NCBI RefSeq assembly: GCF_022023855.1
Contig: NZ_CP059450.1
Coordinates: 1,376,001 to 1,440,000 of the forward strand
From: Azospirillum brasilense
GTDB lineage: Bacteria > Pseudomonadota > Alphaproteobacteria > Azospirillales > Azospirillaceae
Direction of reading: 5' to 3'
Length of the DNA: 64,000 nucleotides
Shown here piece by piece: positions 52,110 to 59,050 of the stretch. Every line of letters begins with the position of its first letter. Within the stretch, counting starts at the first letter, position 1. The position numbers and the translations under genes were made by a program. The notes below the pieces were generated by a model that had not been told where the DNA came from, searched no databases, and worked only from the letters and a program-made list of their open reading frames with translations.

Positions 52110-52202
52110 ATGACCATGATGACCCTCCTCTCCCCCGCCGATCGGACCGGCACCGCGATGGGCCTGTGTTGCCGAATGCGCAACGCCTCGTGTCGCCGCT
52201 GA
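52110..52202 (+). CDS. Candidate Cys-rich leader peptide (30 aa)
   Basis: A 30-codon open frame from ATG 52110 with AGGAG 8-9 bp upstream. The product ends GLCCRMRNASCRR, with three cysteines and several arginines clustered at the end, as expected for a leader whose ribosome stalls when Cys-tRNA is scarce. It lies 87 bp before a small protein gene and upstream of a MetQ-like binding protein. No obvious T-rich terminator follows, so control could be translational or through coupling. Confidence 0.5.
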   Translation: MTMMTLLSPADRTGTAMGLCCRMRNASCRR

Positions 52203-52289
52203 CCCCAGCGCGCCAAGCCATCCAGTCCAGCATCCGATCCGCATGAGTCCCGCACGCCGCAGCGCCGCGGGCCGAGGGAGAACGCCGTC

Positions 52290-52490
52290 ATGAGCACCTC
52301 CAACGCCTACGCCATCGAAGTTCAGGGCCGGTCCGCCGGCATCGTCGTCGCCGGCCAGGGCGGCTTCACCTTCTTCGTGTCCGATTGGTCCTTCAAGGAC
52401 CTGGACCGCAAGACCTTCCGCAACGTCGGACAGGCCGAGCGCGCCGCCCATCTGCTGGCGGCCCGGCGCAACGGTGTGCGGCGGCGCTGA
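52290..52490 (+). CDS. Small uncharacterised protein (66 aa), sulfur-locus type
   Basis: A 66-residue soluble protein preceded by GAGGGAGA. It opens MSTSNAYAIEVQGRSAGIVV and continues GGFTFFVSDWSFKDLDRKTF and NVGQAERAAHLLAAR, a compact beta-hairpin plus helix pattern. I recall similar small proteins next to sulfonate or sulfur amino-acid importers in alphaproteobacteria, but no function is known. It sits between the leader peptide and a MetQ-like gene. Confidence 0.75.
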   Translation: MSTSNAYAIEVQGRSAGIVVAGQGGFTFFVSDWSFKDLDRKTFRNVGQAERAAHLLAARRNGVRRR

Positions 52491-52563
52491 TCGCACGCCC
52501 GCATTTTACATCTTCTCTTCGCTCGACCATGCCATTCCACACCGCGCACAAAGGACTCGTTCC

Positions 52564-53343
52564 GTGAAAGCCTTTCTGACGTCCATTGTCACCGCCGCCC
52601 TGCTCACCGTCTCCACCGGCGCCGGCGCCGCGGCCCTGAAGCTCGGCGTGTCCGCCGGCCCCTATGGCGAGATCCTGGAATACACGGCGAAGATCGCCGC
52701 CAAGGAGGGCCTGAAGGCGGAGGTGATCGAATTCACCGACTGGAACATGCCCAACGCCGCCCTCCAGTCCGGCGACATCGACGCCAACAACTTCCAGCAC
52801 CAGCCCTTCCTGGACAACCAGATCAAGCAGCGCGGCTACGACATCGTACCGGTCGCCAAGAGCATCGTCGTGCCCATGGGCATCTACGCGAAGAAGGTCC
52901 AGTCGCTGGCCGACCTGAAGGAAGGGGCCAGCGTCTCCATTCCCAACGACCCGACCAACGGCGCCCGCGCGCTGTTCCTGCTGGCCAAGGCCGGGGTGAT
53001 CGGGCTGAAGGACGGGGCGGGCCTGAACACCTCCATCGCCGACATCGCGTCCAACCCGAAGAAGATCAAGCTGGTGGAGTTGGACGCGGCCCAGCTTCCG
53101 CGCTCGCTGGACGACGTTGACGCCTCGGTCATCACGCTGAACTACGCGGTCCTGGCCGGGCTGACCCCCAAGACCGCCCTGGTTCTGGAGGACGACCAGT
53201 CGAAATGGCACCTCGTCTGGGCCGTCCGCAAGGACCGCGCCGAGGACCCGGCGATCAAGCGCTTCATCGAGCTGTACCGCTCCGCCGAGGTGCGCGACTT
53301 CATCAACACGCGCTTCAACGGCACCATCATCCCGACCTGGTGA
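52564..53343 (+). CDS. MetQ/NlpA-family binding protein 1
   Basis: A 259-residue periplasmic binding protein from a GTG start at 52564 with AAAGGA upstream. A Sec signal (MKAFLTSIVTAALLTVSTGA) is cleaved near GAA-ALKLG; there is no lipobox cysteine, unlike E. coli MetQ. Family motifs are DANNFQHQPFLDNQ, SIPNDPTNGARALFLL and ELDAAQLPRSLDDV. It probably binds methionine or a related sulfur compound for the MetNI importer encoded downstream. A second copy lies at 56788. Confidence 0.9.
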   Translation: MKAFLTSIVTAALLTVSTGAGAAALKLGVSAGPYGEILEYTAKIAAKEGLKAEVIEFTDWNMPNAALQSGDIDANNFQHQPFLDNQIKQRGYDIVPVAKSIVVPMGIYAKKVQSLADLKEGASVSIPNDPTNGARALFLLAKAGVIGLKDGAGLNTSIADIASNPKKIKLVELDAAQLPRSLDDVDASVITLNYAVLAGLTPKTALVLEDDQSKWHLVWAVRKDRAEDPAIKRFIELYRSAEVRDFINTRFNGTIIPTW

Positions 53344-53358
53344 TTGCCCTCTGTCCAT

Positions 53359-53397
53359 CCCCTCTCCCCGCCTGAAGGGGAGAGGGGCCTTTCTTTT
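53359..53397 (+). terminator. Terminator after metQ-like gene 1
   Basis: CCCCTCTCCCC-GCCTGAA-GGGGAGAGGGG hairpin followed by CCTTTCTTTT, 15 bp after the stop. The arms match the dispersed palindrome family. Confidence 0.85.
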
Positions 53398-53411
53398 CAG
53401 GAAGCTCCATC

Positions 53412-55082
53412 ATGACCGGCCCGTTCAGCCGCACCGCCTCGATCTTCGACCGCGGCCTCGCCCCCGACCCCGCGAACCACGTCCCGCTCAGCCCGCTCAG
53501 CTTCCTGAAACGCGCCGCGAAGGTCTATCCGGACAAGCCGGCCATCCGCCACGGCCGCCGGACCATCACCTACGCCCAGTTCCTCGACCGGGTACGGCGC
53601 TTCGCCGGGGCGCTGCTGCAGGCCGGGGTGAGGCGCGGCGACACGGTGTCGGTGCTGGCGCCCAACGTCCCGGCGCTGCTGGAGGCCCATTACGCGGTGC
53701 CGCTGGCCGGCGCGGTCCTGAACGCGCTGAACACGCGGCTGGACGCCGCGGCCATCGCCTTCATCCTGGAGCACAGCGAGACGAAGCTCCTGATCGTCGA
53801 CCGCGAACTGTCGCCGGTCGCCAATGCGGCGCTCGCCCGGACAGAGCGCCCCGTCACGGTGGTGGAGATCGCCGACGAGCAGGCTCCCGACGCCCCATCC
53901 CTCGGCGCGGTGGAGTATGAGGACTTCCTCGCCGCCGCCGACCCCGCCCCCTGGCGCGGGCCGGACGACGAGTGGCAGGCCATCGCGCTGAACTACACCA
54001 GCGGCACCACCGGCAACCCCAAGGGCGTCGTCTATCACCACCGCGGCGCCTATCTGAACGCGCTGGGCAACGCCTTCACCCTGAACGTCCGGCCCGAGAG
54101 CGTCTTCCTGTGGACGCTGCCGATGTTCCACTGCAACGGCTGGACCTACAGCTGGGCGGTCACCGCCGCGGGCGGCACCCATGTCTGTCTGCGCCGGGTG
54201 GAGCCGGCGGCAATCTTCAACGCCATCGCGGAGCTGGGCGTCACCCATCTATGCGGCGCGCCGATCGTGCTGAACATGCTGATCCACGCCCCGGCAACGG
54301 TGCGGCGGCCCGCCCCCCGCCGCGTCGTCGTGGGCACCGGCGGCGCCGCTCCGCCGTCCGCCGTGCTCGCCGGCATGGCGGCGCTGGGCTTCGACGTGGT
54401 GCACATGTACGGGCTGACCGAATGCTACGGCCCGGCCACCGTCTGCGCCCCGCAGGACGGCTGGGAGCATCTCGACGCCGACGGGCTGGCGCTGCAATTC
54501 GCGCGGCAGGGGGTGAACCACGTCGCGGTGGAGGACGCCACCGTACTCGACCGCGAGACCGGCCAGCCGATCCCCGCCGACGCCCAGACCATCGGCGAGA
54601 TCGCGCTGCGCGGCAACACGGTGATGAAGGGCTATCTGAAGAACCCCGCGGCGACGAAGGAGGCGCTGAAGGACGGCTGGTTCCGCACCGGGGACCTGGG
54701 CGTGCTGCATCCCGACGGCTATATCGAGGTGAAGGACCGCAGCAAGGACATCATCATATCCGGCGGCGAGAACATCTCGTCCCTGGAGGTGGAGGAAGCG
54801 TTGTACCGGCACCCCGCCGTTCTGGAGGCCGCCGTGGTCGCCCGCCCCGACGACCGTTGGGGCGAGAGCCCCTGCGCCTTCGTCACGGTGAAGCCCGGCG
54901 CGGAGCGCCCCTCTGAGTCCGACATAATTCAATGGTGCCGCGACCGCATTGCGCACTACAAGGTGCCCCGCACCGTCGTGTTCAGCGATCTGCCGAAGAC
55001 ATCGACCGGTAAAATCCAGAAGACCGTCCTGCGCGACGCCGCCCGCGATCTGGGCGCACGTCGGGAGGCCAAGAGCGTATGA
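53412..55082 (+). CDS. Acyl-CoA synthetase, DmdB-like (methylmercaptopropionate-CoA ligase candidate)
   Basis: A 556-residue AMP-forming ligase. P-loop YTSGTTGNPKGVVYHHRGAY, the MYGLTECYGPATVCAPQ region, GWFRTGDLGVLHPDGYIEVK and the C-terminal PKTSTGKIQKTVLR lysine motif are intact. The whole pattern resembles 3-methylmercaptopropionyl-CoA ligase (DmdB) and medium-chain ligases. It lies between two metQ-like genes and overlaps metN (ATGA), so it is co-transcribed with a methionine-type importer. Use of methylmercaptopropionate is an inference; other short acids are possible. Confidence 0.82.
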   Translation: MTGPFSRTASIFDRGLAPDPANHVPLSPLSFLKRAAKVYPDKPAIRHGRRTITYAQFLDRVRRFAGALLQAGVRRGDTVSVLAPNVPALLEAHYAVPLAGAVLNALNTRLDAAAIAFILEHSETKLLIVDRELSPVANAALARTERPVTVVEIADEQAPDAPSLGAVEYEDFLAAADPAPWRGPDDEWQAIALNYTSGTTGNPKGVVYHHRGAYLNALGNAFTLNVRPESVFLWTLPMFHCNGWTYSWAVTAAGGTHVCLRRVEPAAIFNAIAELGVTHLCGAPIVLNMLIHAPATVRRPAPRRVVVGTGGAAPPSAVLAGMAALGFDVVHMYGLTECYGPATVCAPQDGWEHLDADGLALQFARQGVNHVAVEDATVLDRETGQPIPADAQTIGEIALRGNTVMKGYLKNPAATKEALKDGWFRTGDLGVLHPDGYIEVKDRSKDIIISGGENISSLEVEEALYRHPAVLEAAVVARPDDRWGESPCAFVTVKPGAERPSESDIIQWCRDRIAHYKVPRTVVFSDLPKTSTGKIQKTVLRDAARDLGARREAKSV

Positions 55083-56143
55083 TAACCTTCGAACAGCTTC
55101 AGAAAACCTATCCGTCCCGCGGCACCGGGCAGCCGGTCCAGGCGCTCGCCGACATCGACCTGACCATCGGGCGCGGCGAGATCTACGGCATCATCGGCCG
55201 TTCGGGCGCCGGCAAATCCACGCTGCTGCGCACCGTGAACCTGCTGGAGAAGCCGACGTCGGGCCGCGTGCTGGTGGACGGGGTGGACGTCACCGCCCTG
55301 TCGCCGCGCGAACTTCGCGAGGCGCGGCACAGCATCGGCATGATCTTCCAGCACTTCAACCTGCTGTCCTCGCGCACGGTGTTCGACAACGTCGCCCTGC
55401 CGCTGGAACTGGCCGGGGTGGCGAAGGCACAGATCCGCGCGACGGTGGAACCGCTGCTCGACCTCGTCGGCCTCACCGACAAGCGCGACCGTTACCCGGC
55501 GGAGCTGTCGGGCGGGCAGAAGCAGCGTGTCGGCATCGCCCGCGCGCTGGCCAGCAAGCCCAAGGTGCTGCTGTCGGACGAGGCGACCTCCGCCCTCGAT
55601 CCGGAGACGACGACCCAGATCCTCCATCTGCTGGCCGACATCAACAAGCGGCTGGGGCTGACCATCGTCCTGATCACCCACGAAATCGCCGTCATCAAGG
55701 AAATCTGCCACAAGGTGGCGGTGATGGAGAACGGGCGGATCATCGAGCAGGGGCCGGTTTTCGACATCTTCGCGCACCCGAAGCACGAGACGACGAAGAC
55801 CTTCGTCGATCCGGTGATCAACCGCGGCATCCCGGACAGTCTGCGCGCCCGCCTGTCGGCCACGCCGGTTCCGGGGTCGAACATGGTGCTGCGCATCACC
55901 TTCACGGGTGAGCGCGCGACCTCCCCGGTGATCAGCGCAATCAGCCGCAAGCTGAACCTGGACCTGAACATCTGGCACGGCCAGATCGACGAGATCCAGG
56001 GCGCGCCCTTCGGAACGCTGGTGGTGGAGGCCATCGGCAACCCGCAGTCCATCGAGGCGGCCATCAGCCTCCTGAACGTCAACAAGCTCGGTGTCGAGGT
56101 GCTCGGTCATGCTGTCCCCGGAAATCTACGCGCTGCTGTTTAA
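55079..56143 (+). CDS. metN: Methionine ABC transporter ATPase MetN
   Basis: A 354-residue ATPase: Walker A GRSGAGKST (40-48), signature LSGGQKQR, Walker B VLLSDEATSALD and H-loop LITHEIAVI, with a C-terminal NIL ligand-sensing domain (about 265-345) as in MetN. The start overlaps the ligase stop (ATGA). It energises import through MetI with the MetQ-like binding proteins encoded on both sides. Its 3' end overlaps metI by 35 bp. Confidence 0.93.
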   Translation: MITFEQLQKTYPSRGTGQPVQALADIDLTIGRGEIYGIIGRSGAGKSTLLRTVNLLEKPTSGRVLVDGVDVTALSPRELREARHSIGMIFQHFNLLSSRTVFDNVALPLELAGVAKAQIRATVEPLLDLVGLTDKRDRYPAELSGGQKQRVGIARALASKPKVLLSDEATSALDPETTTQILHLLADINKRLGLTIVLITHEIAVIKEICHKVAVMENGRIIEQGPVFDIFAHPKHETTKTFVDPVINRGIPDSLRARLSATPVPGSNMVLRITFTGERATSPVISAISRKLNLDLNIWHGQIDEIQGAPFGTLVVEAIGNPQSIEAAISLLNVNKLGVEVLGHAVPGNLRAAV

Positions 56144-56777
56144 GGCGCTTCTCGACACGCTCTACATGGTGGCGGTGTCGGGCCTTCTGGGCACGGCGCT
56201 GGGCCTTCCGCTGGGCGTGCTCCTGGCCGTCACCGGCCGGGGGGAGCTGCTGCAGAACCTCGCCTTCAACCGGGTCGCCGGCGTGCTGGTGAACATGACG
56301 CGCTCCACCCCCTTCATCATCCTGGTGGTGGCGATCATCCCCTTCACCCGCCTGATCGCCGGCACCTCCATCGGCACCGCCGCGGCCATCGTGCCGCTGA
56401 CGGTCGCCGCCGTGCCCTTCATCGCCCGCATCGTCGAGGGCGCGGTGCGCGAGGTCGACCGCGGCCTGATCGAGGCGGCGCAATCCATGGGCGCCACGCC
56501 CTTCCAGATCATCCGCAAGGTCCTGCTGCCGGAGGCGATGCCCGCCATCGCGCTGGGCCTCACCCTGTCGGTGGTCAGCCTGATCGGCTATTCGGCCATG
56601 GTCGGCGCCGTCGGCGGCGGCGGGCTGGGCGACCTCGGCATCCGCTACGGTTACCAGCGCTTCCTGCCGGAGGTGATGCTGGCCGTGGTCATCGTGCTGA
56701 TCGTGCTGGTGCAGATCGTTCAATCGACGGGCGACTGGATCGCCCGCCGCGTCAACAAACGCAACCTGAAGTCCTGA
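56109..56777 (+). CDS. metI: Methionine ABC transporter permease MetI
   Basis: A 222-residue permease with five predicted membrane helices. The ATG at 56109 with GAGG upstream gives a length near E. coli MetI (217). EAA-like loop EAAQSMGATPFQIIRKVLLP and the TRSTPFIILVVAIIPFTRLI segment fit the family. It overlaps the end of metN and is followed by metQ after 10 bp. Confidence 0.93.
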   Translation: MLSPEIYALLFKALLDTLYMVAVSGLLGTALGLPLGVLLAVTGRGELLQNLAFNRVAGVLVNMTRSTPFIILVVAIIPFTRLIAGTSIGTAAAIVPLTVAAVPFIARIVEGAVREVDRGLIEAAQSMGATPFQIIRKVLLPEAMPAIALGLTLSVVSLIGYSAMVGAVGGGGLGDLGIRYGYQRFLPEVMLAVVIVLIVLVQIVQSTGDWIARRVNKRNLKS

Positions 56778-56787
56778 GGAGTTGGAG

Positions 56788-57588
56788 ATGTTCCGTACCC
56801 GTGTGCTCGGCGCGGCCTTTGGTCTGGTGGCCGGCATCGCGACCCTGGCGACCGCCGTCGGCGCGTCGGCCGAAGCCCTGAAGATCGGCGTCACCCCCGG
56901 CCCGCACGGCCAGATCCTGGAGAAGGTGAAGCCGCTGGCCGCCAAGGAGGGCCTCGACCTGACGGTGCTGGAGTTCTCCGACTACGTCATCCCGAACCAG
57001 GCGCTGTCGCAGGGCGACCTCAACGCCAACTCCTTCCAGCACCAGCCCTACCTGGACAACCAGGTGAAGGACCGCGGCTATGAGCTGGTCAGCGTCGCCA
57101 AGACGGTGATCTTCCCGATGGGCGTCTACTCGAAGAAGGTGAAGAGCCTGGACGAGCTGCCCGACGGCGCCAAGGTCTCCATCCCCAATGACCCGACCAA
57201 CGGCGGCCGCGCCCTGCTGCTGCTCCAGGCCAAGGGGCTGCTGAAGGTGAAGGAGAGCGCCGGCCTGAAGGCGTCGCCGCTCGACATCTCCGAGAACCCG
57301 AAGAAGCTGCAGATCCTGGAACTGGACGCCGCCCAGCTTCCGCGTTCGCTGGACGACGTGACCGTGGCGGTCATCAACACCAACTTCGCCATGGAATCCG
57401 GCCTGGACCCGAACAAGGACGCCATCGCCCGCGAGGCCAGCGAGAGCCCCTACGCCAACGTCATCGCCGTCCGCAAGGTCGACCAGGACAAGCCGTGGGT
57501 CGCCACGCTGGTGAAGGTCTACCAGAGCGACGAGGTGAAGCAGTTCATCCTCGACCGCTTCAAGGGTGCGGTGGTTCCGGCCTGGTAA
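56788..57588 (+). CDS. metQ: MetQ/NlpA-family binding protein 2
   Basis: A 266-residue periplasmic binding protein from ATG 56788 with GAGGAG upstream. A Sec signal (MFRTRVLGAAFGLVAGIATL) is cleaved near ASA-EALKIG; no lipobox cysteine. Motifs NANSFQHQPYLDNQ, SIPNDPTNGGRALLLL and LELDAAQLPRSLDDV closely parallel those of the first copy at 52564. It is the binding subunit in the metN-metI-metQ order. A bidirectional terminator follows. Confidence 0.93.
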   Translation: MFRTRVLGAAFGLVAGIATLATAVGASAEALKIGVTPGPHGQILEKVKPLAAKEGLDLTVLEFSDYVIPNQALSQGDLNANSFQHQPYLDNQVKDRGYELVSVAKTVIFPMGVYSKKVKSLDELPDGAKVSIPNDPTNGGRALLLLQAKGLLKVKESAGLKASPLDISENPKKLQILELDAAQLPRSLDDVTVAVINTNFAMESGLDPNKDAIAREASESPYANVIAVRKVDQDKPWVATLVKVYQSDEVKQFILDRFKGAVVPAW

Positions 57589-57607
57589 TCGCCGCCGGCT
57601 CCGCAAG

Positions 57608-57643
57608 AAAGGCCCTTCCTCCCGCCGGAGGAAGGGCCTTTTT
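57608..57643. terminator. Bidirectional terminator
   Basis: AAAGGCCCTTCCTCC-CGCC-GGAGGAAGGGCCTTT, long perfect arms with T-rich 3' ends on both strands, between the convergent metQ and pentapeptide genes. Confidence 0.9.
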
Positions 57644-57645
57644 CC

Positions 57646-58938
57646 TTAAAGCTTGAGCCCCGCCACACCGTCGAGAATCGCCCCATCGGAGAGGGCGCGA
57701 CGCTCCAGCTTCGCCCCGAACATGCGGGCGTTGGTCAGGTCCGTCTTCGTCAGGTCGCAACCGGACAGGTTGGCGAAGGATAGATCGGCCCCCGCGAAAT
57801 TCACCTCGCGCAGGCAGGCGCCGCGCAGGTCGGCGTAGCGCAGCCGCGCGCCCGACAGGTCGGAAGCCATCGACCGCCTCTCGTCGAAATAGAGCGGGCG
57901 CAGATTGGCCTTGCGCAGGTCGGCGTTGTTCAGCTTGGCGAGGCGCAGGTTCACGCCGCGCAGGTCGCCGTTGATCAGTTTGGCCAGACGCAGATCGCCC
58001 TTCTCCAGCACCGCGGCCTGAAGCTGCACGCTGGTCAGGTCCAGCCCGTACAGGGTCGCCCCGACCGCCCGCAGCATGGTCAGGCAGGTGTGGGCCAGCG
58101 ACGGGGCGTGCCGCAGGTCGAAGCCCGAGAGGTCGAGCGCCGTTCCCTCCGCCCCGCTCGACCCGACCCAGCGGATGTGCTCGTGCAGAAGCTCGTCCAG
58201 CGGGCGCCCGAGTTCGGCGACGACGCGGCCGACCGGATCGTCGGTCAGGGCGTCCTCCATGTCGGCGTCGGCCAGTTCCGTCATGACCATGGTGGCACCG
58301 GTCAGCACCGCGCCGCGCAGGCAGGCGCCGCGCAGGTCGGCCCCGGACAGGTCCGCCCCTTCCAGGTTCGATCCGGTGAAATTGGCCCCGCGCATGGTGG
58401 CGCGGACCAGCTTGCACCCACGCATCAGCGCGTCGGTGAAGTCGGTGTGGATCGCCATGGCCCCGGATAGCCGGGCGTTGGTCAGATTGGCGCCGGACAG
58501 GTCGGCCCCCGACGCCTCGGTCGGCCGGTCCTCCACTTGGATGATGCGCAGGCTGCCGTCGCGGTCCTTTTCCGCCAGCGAGCCGTCGCGCAGGTCGGCC
58601 TCGAACAGGTTGGCCCCGATCAGGATGGCCCCGCGCAGGCAGGCGCCGCGCAGGTCCGCCTTGATGAGGCTCGCGTTCTCCAGGTTGGCCAACCGCAGGT
58701 CGGTGGCGAACATCGACGCGCAGTCCAGCCGCGCCCCGGCCAGATTGGCGCCGCGCAGGCTGGCCCCGACGAAATCGGCGTGGGCAAGGTCACGCCCGGT
58801 GAGGTCCAGCCCGTTCAGGTCGAAAAAGGACAGCGTCGCCCGCGCCCCGCCGATGCGGGCGTTCCTGAACATCTCGTGCCGGCGCACCACCGCGTCGAGC
58901 TGGACCTGATCCAGACGGGTGAGAGGACGCTGCTGCAT
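57646..58938 (-). CDS. Pentapeptide-repeat protein
   Basis: A 430-residue protein made largely of A(D/N)LxG-type pentapeptide repeats in two runs (about 40-225 and 290-420), for example ADLRGACLRGAILIGANLFE and ADLSGANLTNARLSGA. A non-repeat spacer (about 228-285) contains VGRVVAELGRPLDELLHEHI. Such repeats form a right-handed square beta-helix. No signal peptide or membrane segment is visible. Functions in the family vary and include DNA mimicry of gyrase substrates; none can be assigned here. The N-terminal 30 residues are charged and non-repetitive. Confidence 0.9.
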   Translation of the reverse strand: MQQRPLTRLDQVQLDAVVRRHEMFRNARIGGARATLSFFDLNGLDLTGRDLAHADFVGASLRGANLAGARLDCASMFATDLRLANLENASLIKADLRGACLRGAILIGANLFEADLRDGSLAEKDRDGSLRIIQVEDRPTEASGADLSGANLTNARLSGAMAIHTDFTDALMRGCKLVRATMRGANFTGSNLEGADLSGADLRGACLRGAVLTGATMVMTELADADMEDALTDDPVGRVVAELGRPLDELLHEHIRWVGSSGAEGTALDLSGFDLRHAPSLAHTCLTMLRAVGATLYGLDLTSVQLQAAVLEKGDLRLAKLINGDLRGVNLRLAKLNNADLRKANLRPLYFDERRSMASDLSGARLRYADLRGACLREVNFAGADLSFANLSGCDLTKTDLTNARMFGAKLERRALSDGAILDGVAGLKL

Positions 58939-59050
58939 GGCCGTGTTCGCCTCCGATCACGGTTTCAGAGTACCCTTCGCGGCCTTCACGAATGATTAAT
59001 GCAACCCAAAATGGGATGGTTTTCCTGCCGGGGGAAACGCCTTCCGGTCT

